Shown here one piece after another: positions 25,764 through 34,041 of a stretch of DNA of 64,000 bases. Positions within the stretch are counted from its first letter, which is position 1, and each line of letters begins with the position of its first letter. The position numbers were made by a program, and so were the translations under genes. The DNA is taken from positions 62,001 to 126,000 of the forward strand of contig JAIYBW010000004.1 of assembly GCA_027488375.1 (NCBI GenBank). Direction: 5' to 3'. The notes under the pieces were generated by a model. The model did not search any database and was not told the DNA's origin. It worked only from the letters and a program-made list of their open reading frames with translations. The stretch is from Pseudomonadota bacterium. Its GTDB lineage: Bacteria > Bdellovibrionota > Bacteriovoracia > Bacteriovoracales > Bacteriovoracaceae.

Positions 25764-25791
25764 AAAGAGGCCACACATGGTGGCCTCTTCT
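25764..25791. terminator. Bidirectional rho-independent terminator
   Basis: AGAGGCCAC and GTGGCCTCT form a 9-bp GC-rich stem around five bases, extended by A-run on the left and TCTTT on the right. It lies between the convergent genes ending at 25753 (+) and 25812 (-) and should stop transcription both ways. Confidence 0.85.
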
Positions 25792-25811
25792 TTAAAGAAT
25801 CTTAATTCAGA

Positions 25812-26228
25812 TTACTTAAGGTGATTAGAAACAAGTTTTGTCATTTCGAACATAGTAACTTGTTTTTTACCGCCAAAAACGGCTTTAAGTTTATCATCAG
25901 CATTGATTGCACGACGATTTTTTGCATCTTGAAGATTGTTCTTCTTGATGTAAGCCCATACTTTCTTCATAACTTCTGTGCGAGGGATCGGGTTTCCACC
26001 AACGATTTCAGCAAGTTCTTTTGAAGGGTTAAGCGGCTTCATGAAAGCAGCATTTGGCTTACGAGCTGTTTTCTTCTTTGCAGGAGCAGCAGCTTTTTTA
26101 GCAGTTGCTTTTGGAGCAGCAGCTTTCTTAGCAGTTGCTTTTGGAGCAGCAGCTTTCTTAGGAGCAGCAGCTTTTTTAGCAGTTGCTTTCTTAGGAGCAG
26201 CAGCTTTCTTTGTTGTTTTCTTGGCCAT
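25812..26228 (-). CDS. SWIB-domain protein with histone H1-like Lys/Ala tail
   Basis: ATG at 26228 follows GGAGGAATTTTT, giving 138 residues (MAKKTTKKAAAPKK...). Residues 1-60 are an almost pure Lys/Ala/Pro tail made of AKKAAAPK-type repeats, like eukaryotic H1 or chlamydial Hc. Residues about 60-138 match the SWIB/MDM2 fold: FMKPLNPSKELAEIVGG, IPRTEVMKKVWAYIKKNNLQDAKNRRAINADDKLKAVFGGKKQVTMFEMTKLVSNHL. The tail should bind DNA unspecifically. A nucleoid-compacting protein, perhaps for a dormant or attack-phase cell, is inferred. Upstream is a small leader hairpin; downstream a strong terminator. Confidence 0.92.
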   Translation of the reverse strand: MAKKTTKKAAAPKKATAKKAAAPKKAAAPKATAKKAAAPKATAKKAAAPAKKKTARKPNAAFMKPLNPSKELAEIVGGNPIPRTEVMKKVWAYIKKNNLQDAKNRRAINADDKLKAVFGGKKQVTMFEMTKLVSNHLK

Positions 26229-26249
26229 AAAAATTCCTCCGTCTAAATT

Positions 26250-26266
26250 GGGAAACAAAATTTCCC
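26250..26266 (-). promoter_or_regulatory. Leader hairpin upstream of the SWIB gene
   Basis: GGGAAA and TTTCCC pair around five bases (CAAAA on the plus strand) 22 bases before the SWIB ATG and 27 bases after the GNAT stop codon. It may be a weak end for the GNAT transcript or a structure in the SWIB mRNA leader. Confidence 0.3.
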
Positions 26267-26292
26267 TTTGGTTGTTATTGGCGTACTGACAG

Positions 26293-26745
26293 TTATAATA
26301 CTTTTACCCACTCAATTATATTTTGATTAAGACCAAATGAATTACCTGTTCTCTTATAACCATGGCTTTCATTAAGAGCTATCATTCTAAAATTGTCTAC
26401 AGGACAATAATTAATAACTTTATTTGCCTGAGCTTTTTTAGCTTCATCTTCATAAAAATTTTTAATCATGTGAGAAAAACCATTTCCCTGGAATGCCATT
26501 TTTATAGGCGTATTCTTTGAGAATAGAGTATCCCCGTCTTTTTTTAATAAAACAGCTGCAACAATCTCGTCGTCAGTCATGACGGCATAGAGTTTCCAAC
26601 CTGTTTTTACTTCTTTTTTTAGATTATCAACTGACCAAGAGAAATCTTGAGTATCAGTAAAGGCTTGTATATCGAACTTTGATAAATTAACTATTTCGTC
26701 TTCTTTTTTTGCTTCTTTAAAGTACAGAGGTAATTTTTCTTCCAT
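26293..26745 (-). CDS. GNAT-family N-acetyltransferase
   Basis: A 150-residue protein with the GNAT layout: strands around LYAVMTDDEIVAAVLLKK, then the acetyl-CoA loop and helix FQGNGFSHMIKNFYEDEAKKAQANKV (Q-x-x-G-x-S variant of Q/RxxGxG/A), followed by NYCPVDNFRMIALNESHGYKRTG, which is the usual N..A..LNE..GY strand-helix-strand. The substrate cannot be deduced. It sits upstream of the SWIB gene on the same strand, which might hint at acetylation of its lysines, but nothing proves this. The Shine-Dalgarno is poor. Confidence 0.78.
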   Translation of the reverse strand: MEEKLPLYFKEAKKEDEIVNLSKFDIQAFTDTQDFSWSVDNLKKEVKTGWKLYAVMTDDEIVAAVLLKKDGDTLFSKNTPIKMAFQGNGFSHMIKNFYEDEAKKAQANKVINYCPVDNFRMIALNESHGYKRTGNSFGLNQNIIEWVKVL

Positions 26746-26841
26746 TTCGTTTTTTTCTCAAAAATAATTGTCAGTTTTGCTTTTCTCTATTGTATCGACA
26801 AGAAAATCAATAAATCAAACATATTTTTTAATCTCTTTTTT

Positions 26842-27498
26842 TCAAGGCTCAGGAATAAAATTTAAATCCTCTTCAGAAAAGACCCTGACCCCTAGAGAGT
26901 GGAGCTCTTCAAAGAGACTTTTTTCTTCATCAGTTTCATAGGGAACCTGTACAAAAGCAGTCATTTCATCCAAATCAATAAGCTCTGGCCTAAGAGAACC
27001 TTTATAGATCATTTCAACCTCTTTAGAAGCCAAGAATGCTTTTAATTCCTTTACCTTATCAATGAGAGACAGCCTAGAGAACGGACCTTTATCGCGATTA
27101 AACTGATAATCTAAAACTGGGTTTGAGTGCTGAGAGAGCTTGAGCCACTGGAGAAGTCTTTTCCACTTGTTCTCGACCTCAGAATCAAGATTTTCAATGG
27201 CGATCTCTGAGTTTTTATCCCTTAAAAAAGCCTCACACTCCCTCAAGCTAATTTGATCTAAACTTGCCAGAGGACGTTTTTGAGCGAGGATTGAGAGTGC
27301 TTCAATGAGAACTCTTTCATAATCCTTAAGCTGTCCGAAAAACGACAAATTTTTGACATGACCATTATCTAACTCAACTCCTATATAAAGATCAAATCCA
27401 TCTAAAGGACACTTCCTCATGAATGAATTCTTTGAACTCTGATAAGCTTTCCCACTTTCGAGAAGTTTCTTAGCGCGCTCAGATTTAACACTTATCAT
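26842..27498 (-). CDS. Hypothetical protein, faint NifU-N/SufU-like pattern
   Basis: 218 residues, start supported by a perfect AGGAGG six bases upstream. Residues 20-75 (LYIGVELDNGHVKNLSFFGQLKDYERVLIEALSILAQKRPLASLDQISLRECEAFLRD) have a spacing loosely like the NifU-N/SufU scaffold fold, where a substrate Cys follows the strand, but the usual cysteines are missing. The C-terminal half (KGPFSRLSLIDKVKELKAFLASKEVEM) is helical and unknown. No signal peptide. It is divergent from the thiamin pyrophosphokinase-like gene. The family resemblance is weak, and I would treat function as unknown. Confidence 0.7.
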   Translation of the reverse strand: MISVKSERAKKLLESGKAYQSSKNSFMRKCPLDGFDLYIGVELDNGHVKNLSFFGQLKDYERVLIEALSILAQKRPLASLDQISLRECEAFLRDKNSEIAIENLDSEVENKWKRLLQWLKLSQHSNPVLDYQFNRDKGPFSRLSLIDKVKELKAFLASKEVEMIYKGSLRPELIDLDEMTAFVQVPYETDEEKSLFEELHSLGVRVFSEEDLNFIPEP

Positions 27499-27568
27499 GT
27501 GGAACCTCCTAGGAAATCAAAGAATTCAAGGTTAAAATAAAAATCAACTTAAAGGAATATCTTTTAAA

Positions 27569-28195
27569 ATGGACTTAACTTCAAGATCAAATGAAGTCGC
27601 TCAATGGACATTAGTGGGCCCTATGGGTCCAAAAGTCCCTTCTCGCTTGGAAGCTTTCAATGTCCTCGCGGTTGATGGTGGGGCTTCTTATACAAGCAAA
27701 ATAGATGTTTGGGTGGGAGACTCTGACTCTTACCTCGGTAAGCCGTCGGCACCGATCATCCACCAGCTCAAGCAGGAAAAATCAAAATCAGACCTCGGAC
27801 ATGCCTTGGAGCTCGTTTCCAATCTTTCCAGGATTGAACTCCATCTGTGGGGATTTCTCGGTGGTCGTCGCGATCACGAAATGATCAATTTTGGAGAAGT
27901 TTTATTATTTTCAAATAAAAAAGAGTTTCTTCAGGCTTACTTTTACGGCCCGTCAGGGGAAATTGAGGCAAAAATTTGCTCTCATGGGGAGTGGAAATTT
28001 GAGTTTCGAGGGACATTTTCTATTGTAACCATTGAACTAAGCACATTACTGATTACAGGAAACTGTAAATATAAACTAGAAGAACCAACTCCCCTTAAAC
28101 CATTTTCAAGTTTGGCCCTCTCTAACCAAGCAATGGGGGCATTCCAAGTCACTTCCGATAAACCCTTTATCATTTTGTTTAACTATGAAGAATAA
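27569..28195 (+). CDS. Thiamin pyrophosphokinase-like protein
   Basis: A 208-residue protein like thiamin pyrophosphokinase, which turns thiamin plus ATP into thiamin diphosphate. The catalytic-domain marks are DGGASYTSKIDVWVGDSDS (family D-x-GDFDS) and LWGFLGGRRDHEMINFGEV (family GGRLDHTLAN). The C-terminal thiamin-binding half is divergent: the usual G.SN.F/G.L..SN motif is replaced by LALSNQAMGAF. Either it is a diverged kinase or a relative with another substrate. It overlaps the next gene by 11 bases. Confidence 0.8.
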   Translation: MDLTSRSNEVAQWTLVGPMGPKVPSRLEAFNVLAVDGGASYTSKIDVWVGDSDSYLGKPSAPIIHQLKQEKSKSDLGHALELVSNLSRIELHLWGFLGGRRDHEMINFGEVLLFSNKKEFLQAYFYGPSGEIEAKICSHGEWKFEFRGTFSIVTIELSTLLITGNCKYKLEEPTPLKPFSSLALSNQAMGAFQVTSDKPFIILFNYEE

Positions 28196-28859
28196 TCGAT
28201 TTGGCTTTCTTGATCTCCTGCGCGGGGTTGCAGTTATATGGATGATCATTTTTCATACCTGCTATGATTTAAAGATGCTTGGGTTTGTTGACTGGGATTT
28301 CTCAAGGGGATTTTGGTATGCTTTTCCTCGATTTATTGCTTCAACCTTTCTCTTTTGTGTTGGTCTATCACTCTTCATAACCCATACACCCCAGCTCAAT
28401 ACGGCCAATCTAAAAAAAAGAACCCTAAAATTGGGTCTGGCCTGCTTCGGTGTAAGCTTGGGAAGCTACCTGTTTCAGCCCCAGCAATGGATCTATTTTG
28501 GGACTCTTCATTGTATTTTGAGCGGCTCACTGCTTGGACTGCTCTTTTTAAGAAGACCAAAAGTTCTTCTTTTCACCATGCTCATCCTCATTTTTTTGCA
28601 ATATTTTGCTGGCTATGACATCAAATGGGTTTCTCAAACGATTCAAAAACCTTCACTGGATTTTATTCCGATCTACCCGTGGTTCTGGGTTATCTTGGCC
28701 GGAATTTTTTGTGCCCCGTACTTATCAAAAAATAGACAAATATCTGACATTTCTTCGCCTCGTTTTCTGACCTTTTTAAGTCTTCATTCATTGAAAATTT
28801 ATTTAATCCACCAACCCCTTATATTTGGTGGACTTTGGCTCATTAAATCCTTGATTTAG
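28185..28859 (+). CDS. DUF1624 / HGSNAT-like membrane acyltransferase
   Basis: A 224-residue polytopic protein, about seven membrane helices. The start FGFLDLLRGVAVIWMIIFHTCYDLKML, with the conserved D-x-LRG and H in the first helix, and the following SRGFWYAFPRFIASTFLFCVGLSLF, match the DUF1624/heparan-alpha-glucosaminide acetyltransferase group, which moves acyl groups across membranes. The end SLHSLKIYLIHQPL is also typical of acyltransferase families. It overlaps the upstream gene and precedes resB by 61 bases. Substrate unknown. Confidence 0.82.
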   Translation: MKNNRFGFLDLLRGVAVIWMIIFHTCYDLKMLGFVDWDFSRGFWYAFPRFIASTFLFCVGLSLFITHTPQLNTANLKKRTLKLGLACFGVSLGSYLFQPQQWIYFGTLHCILSGSLLGLLFLRRPKVLLFTMLILIFLQYFAGYDIKWVSQTIQKPSLDFIPIYPWFWVILAGIFCAPYLSKNRQISDISSPRFLTFLSLHSLKIYLIHQPLIFGGLWLIKSLI

Positions 28860-28894
28860 TTGGGCAAATCCTCTCAATGAATAGACTTTTTCAG

Positions 28895-28908
28895 TTTCTC
28901 ATGAGAAA
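28895..28908. repeat. 14-bp palindrome upstream of resB
   Basis: TTTCTCATGAGAAA is perfectly symmetrical and lies 12 bases before the resB ATG, which has no recognisable Shine-Dalgarno. It could be an operator or a small mRNA hairpin. Symmetry is the only evidence. Confidence 0.25.
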
Positions 28909-28920
28909 TTCACTCCGCTT

Positions 28921-30537
28921 ATGAATGAATTAATTAAAACTTACAGAAAAATTGAACTCTTTTTCGGCAATTTAAAATTTGCCGTCGTCATTATCTCCAT
29001 ATTCACAGTCTTTCTTACTTATGGAACCTTCATGGAATCCTACCATGGAACTGAATATGCAAATCGTTTGGTCTATAAATCGTTTATCTTCATGGCCGTA
29101 CAGTTCTGCATGTTTTTATCCATACTTTTTGCGACACTTATCCGCCTACCTCCAAAAAAACACCTTTATGGCTTCTACGTTATACACGCCGGGCTTATTA
29201 CCCTTTTTTTAGGATCTTTTATCACTTACCAGTCCGGAATTGACGGTACATTAACTTTGGCGCCCAATCTGCCTGCGAGACAAATTCAGCTTTCTCAAGA
29301 TGAATTTAAAATAGAACTCCCTTCTCAAGGAAAGGAAGTGAGTGTTGATTTACCCTTTTCTGCTGGAGAGAAAGATTTAAAACTTGATTATGAAGGGATA
29401 AAACTTAAAACTTTTTTGCCATTTTCTGAAGATAAGCTCAGTTGGATACCTATAAAAATACAAGATCCAAGTCAGTCTACCTCAAAATATCATCTTTTTA
29501 ATGAGAATTTTGGTGAGTTTATTACTCTGAGCCTTCACCCTGAATCAGATTTTAACAATACCCAACAACTAGGCCCCTTAAATGTCCATTACATGCCGGG
29601 TACACTCTTTGAATGTTTTATCAAAAATACACAAGAGGGTTTGATAGTTTGGAATAGTGAAACTGCAAAATGCCTTTCTCCACAGTCTAATGAAATCATT
29701 AAAAGAAAAAATATATCGGGAAAACAAATCGCCGAAATTGATTTTTTTGGGACAAAAGTAAGTTTTCTGCCAGAAATGTCTCCACTTCCATTAGGTCCTG
29801 ACCTTGAACTTAATGAAAACTCCCCCTTCAGAGTTTTCAGCAAAAAGTTATTTGAAAAATCTCCACACCTCTTTCTTTTTGGAGAGGCCGTTGCCTACTT
29901 TGATAAAACGAACAGCGAGTGGCAAGGACAGAAACTCCAAAAGAATGCCCCTCATCCATTACCCTGGATGGGCTTCAAAATTAATCTTCTTGAAAACAGA
30001 ATTGATGCTTACGGCACACAAATCCCACATTATATAAAACCAATCCAGGATAATTCCCAGATTATCTCTGGTGAAATGAAGGCTGTACTCGTTGAAGTCG
30101 AAGGCAAAGAGTTTTGGGTAAGGTCAAATAGCCCCGTCTCATTTAATTCTGATAACGGTAAAATAAGATTTGAACTTGGAAAAAAACTTATCACTCTCCC
30201 CTATGAATTAGTCTTAGACCAATTCAAAATGGACACAGATCCTGGAACGAACAATCCGGCAAGCTACGAAAGTTTTGTGACACTTTTTAAAGGGAATAAG
30301 GGGGCCGAAAAACATCATGTCTTCATGAATAACCCTTTAAAACATGACAACTTTACATTTTATCAGGCCTCATACTTTCAAACTCAGCAAGGCCCCTTTG
30401 GAAGTGTTTTAAGCGTCAATTATGATCCAGGAAGACCTTGGAAATATCTTGGCTCTCTTTTGCTCGTATTAGGATCTATTTGGCATTACGTTTTGAGAAA
30501 AAAAAGAATAAGTAAACCTGGAGCATCTCATGCTTAA
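28921..30537 (+). CDS. resB: ResB/Ccs1-like cytochrome c biogenesis protein
   Basis: A 538-residue membrane protein of the system II cytochrome c maturation pathway, in which ResB and CcsA move haem and attach it to apocytochromes outside the membrane. Three N-terminal membrane segments (VVIISIFTVFLTYGTF, FIFMAVQFCMFLSILFATL, FYVIHAGLITLFLGSFIT) precede a large extracytoplasmic domain and a final segment (YLGSLLLVLGSIWHYVL). The end FTFYQASYFQTQQGPFGSVLSVNYDPGRPWKYLGS is typical of ResB. It overlaps ccsA by eight bases, the normal gene order. Confidence 0.9.
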   Translation: MNELIKTYRKIELFFGNLKFAVVIISIFTVFLTYGTFMESYHGTEYANRLVYKSFIFMAVQFCMFLSILFATLIRLPPKKHLYGFYVIHAGLITLFLGSFITYQSGIDGTLTLAPNLPARQIQLSQDEFKIELPSQGKEVSVDLPFSAGEKDLKLDYEGIKLKTFLPFSEDKLSWIPIKIQDPSQSTSKYHLFNENFGEFITLSLHPESDFNNTQQLGPLNVHYMPGTLFECFIKNTQEGLIVWNSETAKCLSPQSNEIIKRKNISGKQIAEIDFFGTKVSFLPEMSPLPLGPDLELNENSPFRVFSKKLFEKSPHLFLFGEAVAYFDKTNSEWQGQKLQKNAPHPLPWMGFKINLLENRIDAYGTQIPHYIKPIQDNSQIISGEMKAVLVEVEGKEFWVRSNSPVSFNSDNGKIRFELGKKLITLPYELVLDQFKMDTDPGTNNPASYESFVTLFKGNKGAEKHHVFMNNPLKHDNFTFYQASYFQTQQGPFGSVLSVNYDPGRPWKYLGSLLLVLGSIWHYVLRKKRISKPGASHA

Positions 30538-32068
30538 GATCATTTTTACCACTCTCACCCTCTTTATTAGTCTAAATGTCATGGCCCAGATGCAGTTTTG
30601 CACCAATGATCTGGAAGACTTTCCCACACGATCTGGTGGCCGAGTCAAACCGTTTTATGTTTTGGCGACAGATACTCTAAAATTCATTTCAGGAAGTACT
30701 AAGGTTGGCGAGTTATCCGCTACCGAAGCTTTTTGTAAACTTTCTTTAAAAGCTTTCGGCATGCCTTTAGAACTGCCGATTCAAATTAAAGTTGAGCATG
30801 TTGAGGCGAAAAAACTATTAGGTATTCCAGAAAGTGAAACATTAATATCAGTTGAGTCTTTTTCATCAAAAATTGACCTTGTGAATGCTGAGATATCTAA
30901 AATTAAAGAAAATAACTCCTACAAAAAAGAATTGAACAAAATTAAGCAAAGATGGCAGGCCTATGAAGCGATCATTCAGGCGAGGTTATGGACGATTCCG
31001 GTATTAAATGCTGGAACGATTGAATTTATCTCTCTTGGAGAGTTTCTCTCTCCTGAAAAATTAGATGAAGCAAGAACTCAATCTTCAAATCCTATTCAAT
31101 ACCTATTCGCAAAAGCAAAATCTGATTATCTTTCTAAGAATGGTGATCAATACCTCCTTGAATTAAAATACTTTAAGTGGAACTTTTTCCTTTGGGCGAT
31201 GATTGGATCACTATTAGCGATCATTCTTCTCATCAGTTTCAAAAATCAAATCCCTGGGCTGATTTTAACCACATTAAGTATCGGGCTCCAGATAGGTGCT
31301 ATGACGATGAGAGTCCTCATCTCTGGTAGGGCACCAGTCACGAATATGTACGAAACAGTCATGTTCTCTGGTTTTGGGGCGCTCATTATCAGTGTCATCA
31401 TTGCTTTATACAGGAAGGAAATTCTATTTTTATTAGCGGGACTAGGTTTTAATATTTTATCCCTTATGATGATGAAATTTGCGAATGGGATGCTTGATCC
31501 TGGAATCTCTCCGCTTGTTCCCGTTTTGAGGGATAATTTTTGGCTTTCCACCCATGTAACGACCGTTATTTTATCTTATGCGGCTTTGGCCCTCTCATGG
31601 ATTCTGGCGAACGGACTCCTCATTAGAGAGAGATTTTTTAATCTATCAAGCTCAGAATATCGTTATGGAGTTGACCTCATTTATACTTGTATAAAATTTG
31701 GAGTTGTACTCCTCTCTGCCGGGATTATTCTTGGAGGGGTCTGGGCAGATTACTCTTGGGGTCGTTTCTGGGGATGGGATCCTAAGGAAACCTGGTCGCT
31801 TATTGTTCTTCTTGTGTATATGGCGATTCTGCATGGAAAATCGACTTCATGGATACCGCCCCATCGCTTTGTTCCACTGGTAGCAGGTGCATTTATGTCA
31901 GTTATGATGGCCTGGTTTGGAGTTAATTATATTCTCGCCTCAGGTCTTCACTCTTACGGTTTTTCAGAAGGTGGAGCAGTTTTTCTAGGCTCATTTTTTA
32001 GTCTACAGGTTGTGTTACTCATTATTACAAGTTTTAGATTAAAAACTACTCAGAGCAACTCTCCTTAA
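30530..32068 (+). CDS. ccsA: CcsA/ResC-like haem handling protein
   Basis: A 512-residue protein of the CcmC/CcsA haem-handling family, partner of ResB. The tryptophan-rich WWD signature is clear in GVWADYSWGRFWGWDPKETWSLIVLL, and conserved histidines appear in FWLSTHVTT and LASGLHSYGF. The first 200 residues are an extra exported domain with a signal sequence (MLKIIFTTLTLFISLNVMAQ) before the membrane helices, longer than in typical CcsA. Start ATG follows GGAGCATCTC. Its end overlaps the convergent next gene by 23 bases. Confidence 0.92.
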   Translation: MLKIIFTTLTLFISLNVMAQMQFCTNDLEDFPTRSGGRVKPFYVLATDTLKFISGSTKVGELSATEAFCKLSLKAFGMPLELPIQIKVEHVEAKKLLGIPESETLISVESFSSKIDLVNAEISKIKENNSYKKELNKIKQRWQAYEAIIQARLWTIPVLNAGTIEFISLGEFLSPEKLDEARTQSSNPIQYLFAKAKSDYLSKNGDQYLLELKYFKWNFFLWAMIGSLLAIILLISFKNQIPGLILTTLSIGLQIGAMTMRVLISGRAPVTNMYETVMFSGFGALIISVIIALYRKEILFLLAGLGFNILSLMMMKFANGMLDPGISPLVPVLRDNFWLSTHVTTVILSYAALALSWILANGLLIRERFFNLSSSEYRYGVDLIYTCIKFGVVLLSAGIILGGVWADYSWGRFWGWDPKETWSLIVLLVYMAILHGKSTSWIPPHRFVPLVAGAFMSVMMAWFGVNYILASGLHSYGFSEGGAVFLGSFFSLQVVLLIITSFRLKTTQSNSP

Positions 32069-32549
32069 TTGTATAGGATCGCCCCAAAAGACCGAGAAGT
32101 TTTTTACCACCATCGAGGACGTTAGACTCATTATTAAGAAGTTTAACGTCTACTTTAATTCCATGAATATTTTGATTTGGCTTTGAGATTTCAAGAAGCA
32201 CAAGTAACTTCTCACCTTTAACAACTGTTGATTCACTCACATCAAATCTTAAGATCTGCTTTCCCGTATAGTCCTCAACTCTGCGGCGGGTGCTATAACC
32301 ACCAATTCCATTTTGAGTTAAAGTGACTGATTCTAGTTCATGGGAAACAAATTGATATCGATAGTTAAATTTAACTTTAAATTCTTGGGAAGTTTCTTCA
32401 TCTACCTCTAGTATGACTTTTTTTACACTTCTCCCAAGAGTTTCAGTCACAACACCCAGATCAACAACTCCACCCTTAACTAGTAAAGTTCCCTGAGCGT
32501 ATAGATTAAATTGAAAGAATAAGGCGAATATTAAAGTTAATAGTTTCAT
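32046..32549 (-). CDS. Exported hypothetical protein (167 aa)
   Basis: ATG at 32549 follows AAGGATTTAAT and gives a clean signal peptide (MKLLTLIFALFFQFNLYAQ); the longer frame to 32591 is less likely. The mature 148 residues are beta-rich, with alternating hydrophobic strands and many charged residues, as in small periplasmic beta-sandwich proteins. One pair-less cysteine remains near the end (KESCSE). Family not recognised. Its last 23 bases are antisense to ccsA. Confidence 0.7.
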   Translation of the reverse strand: MKLLTLIFALFFQFNLYAQGTLLVKGGVVDLGVVTETLGRSVKKVILEVDEETSQEFKVKFNYRYQFVSHELESVTLTQNGIGGYSTRRRVEDYTGKQILRFDVSESTVVKGEKLLVLLEISKPNQNIHGIKVDVKLLNNESNVLDGGKKLLGLLGRSYTIKESCSE

Positions 32550-32659
32550 ATTAAATCCTTTATGAGGATGGTCGCAAAGATGGGGCCACAAAATGAGCAG
32601 TAAGATACTGAAATTTGATAGTGAAAGGCTAACAGCTGATTAAAAAATAGACAAAAAAA

Positions 32660-32680
32660 GGGCCACCTGAAAGGTGGCCC
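32660..32680 (-). terminator. Rho-independent terminator of the 408-residue protein gene
   Basis: On the minus strand GGGCCACCT and AGGTGGCCC form a perfect 9-bp stem with a three-base loop, followed directly by seven T. It starts 19 bases after the stop codon at 32699. Confidence 0.9.
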
Positions 32681-32698
32681 TAGCTAACTAAAAGGAAA

Positions 32699-33925
32699 TT
32701 ATTCAACAATATAAAGATTTGATCTTTGAGAGAAGATAGCCTTTCTCATCTGAGTATCGCCAGTTGACTCAAAGTAACCAACAAGGGCACCCTCAGTACG
32801 AACTTGCTTTACGTAAAGAGACTTAATGAAATTATCGACTGCAGACTTAATCCCACCTGGAAGCTTCAAGAAACCAAGAGCGACTCCACCAATATTAAGT
32901 AAAGAACGAAATCTTTTCACTCTTTCTGGCTTTGAATAATCAAAAGCAAGGGCAGGCTTCATCGATAACATATGAGCTGAGTGATTAAGATGATAAATTT
33001 TACGAATGCCCTCATGATTAACTGAGGCAAAAGCAAAATTTAATTTTTTAACATCTTTAAAAGTCATTGACGAGAAAGGGCCAGACCATTCTTGCACAGT
33101 CATATTACCAGAGCGAACATTCATAAAAAATTTATTCATTCCATAATTCGCCCAGTCAGCGGCTGCATTATTTGACTCAAAGAAATTAGTTGCCTCAATT
33201 CTATATTCATAAATAGAAGAAACAGCACGATCAATCTCTTTTTTAGTCATCCCAAGTTTTGACTCAGGTAACTTTTCAAAATAATGGAGAAGCATGTTAT
33301 GAGCGAAATGGCGTTGCTCAAGCATCATATCGTGAACTCTTACGATCACAAAGCTTGCAATGTTAAGGACAGGAATATTTGAGAATCTTTTTTGCGCTTC
33401 TTGAAGTGCCCAAGTGACAACTTTATAAGTTACAGCTTTCTTGTAGAAGAATCGAGCATCGTCAAGATTCGCCACAACTGTTGGGTCAATAAACAAAGCT
33501 GCCTCATTCAAGCGACGCTGAAATTCTTCCCAGAAATCTTTCTGATCAAGCTCTGTGAAAGCAGCTTCAACATCAATATTAAGAACATTACGAACTGAAT
33601 CTCTAAAGTGCTGAGCTTCAGTTGAATTCCCCTCTTCACCAAGTGCATAAGGATTAATGCCAAGCTCATACATCATTTCATCTAACTCAAGCTCAGTCAT
33701 ATTTGAAAGGGCCTGCTGCTCACCTAAAAGATCATTTTTAAGTTGCTTAATGAAAGGCTTAATCGTGAAAAAACGAGTGGCACGCTTTAATTTAATAATC
33801 GTGACCTGACCTTGTTCATTTTTCACAAGGTTAAAACGATCATTAAAACCTGTTACTGATGCATCCTGAGCAAAAACATTGAGAGCAAAAATTGACAACA
33901 AAATCGTCAAAGAAAAATGGGACAT
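32699..33925 (-). CDS. Exported hypothetical protein (408 aa)
   Basis: Strong AAGGAGG seven bases before the ATG and a signal peptide (MSHFSLTILLSIFALNVFAQ) are clear. The mature protein is predicted helical with many aromatic and charged residues, including LEQRHFAHNMLLHYFEKLPESKLGMTKKEIDRAVSSIY. There are no cysteines after the signal and no catalytic motif that I recognise. It ends at a strong terminator, so it is a monocistronic unit, probably well expressed given the SD and terminator. Likely periplasmic or secreted. Function unknown. Confidence 0.75.
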   Translation of the reverse strand: MSHFSLTILLSIFALNVFAQDASVTGFNDRFNLVKNEQGQVTIIKLKRATRFFTIKPFIKQLKNDLLGEQQALSNMTELELDEMMYELGINPYALGEEGNSTEAQHFRDSVRNVLNIDVEAAFTELDQKDFWEEFQRRLNEAALFIDPTVVANLDDARFFYKKAVTYKVVTWALQEAQKRFSNIPVLNIASFVIVRVHDMMLEQRHFAHNMLLHYFEKLPESKLGMTKKEIDRAVSSIYEYRIEATNFFESNNAAADWANYGMNKFFMNVRSGNMTVQEWSGPFSSMTFKDVKKLNFAFASVNHEGIRKIYHLNHSAHMLSMKPALAFDYSKPERVKRFRSLLNIGGVALGFLKLPGGIKSAVDNFIKSLYVKQVRTEGALVGYFESTGDTQMRKAIFSQRSNLYIVE

Positions 33926-34041
33926 GAATCCTCCTTAATAAATATCTAAAAACCTTCCAAATTGGTTTTCTTAAAATGATTTATGATATCGAGTCTTTAA
34001 TGACTTAGGCTTCTATCAATTACTTACAAAAAATAAGATTA

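Noticed and set aside
25939..26228. Short tandem DNA repeats in the SWIB gene as a CRISPR-like array
   Set aside because: Repeats are in-frame codons for AKKAAAPK units with no spacers.
25978..26289. 103-residue Ala/Phe-rich open frame on the plus strand
   Set aside because: Antisense of the SWIB protein's Lys/Ala repeats; AAG/GCT repeats read backwards give Phe/Ala. No ribosome site.
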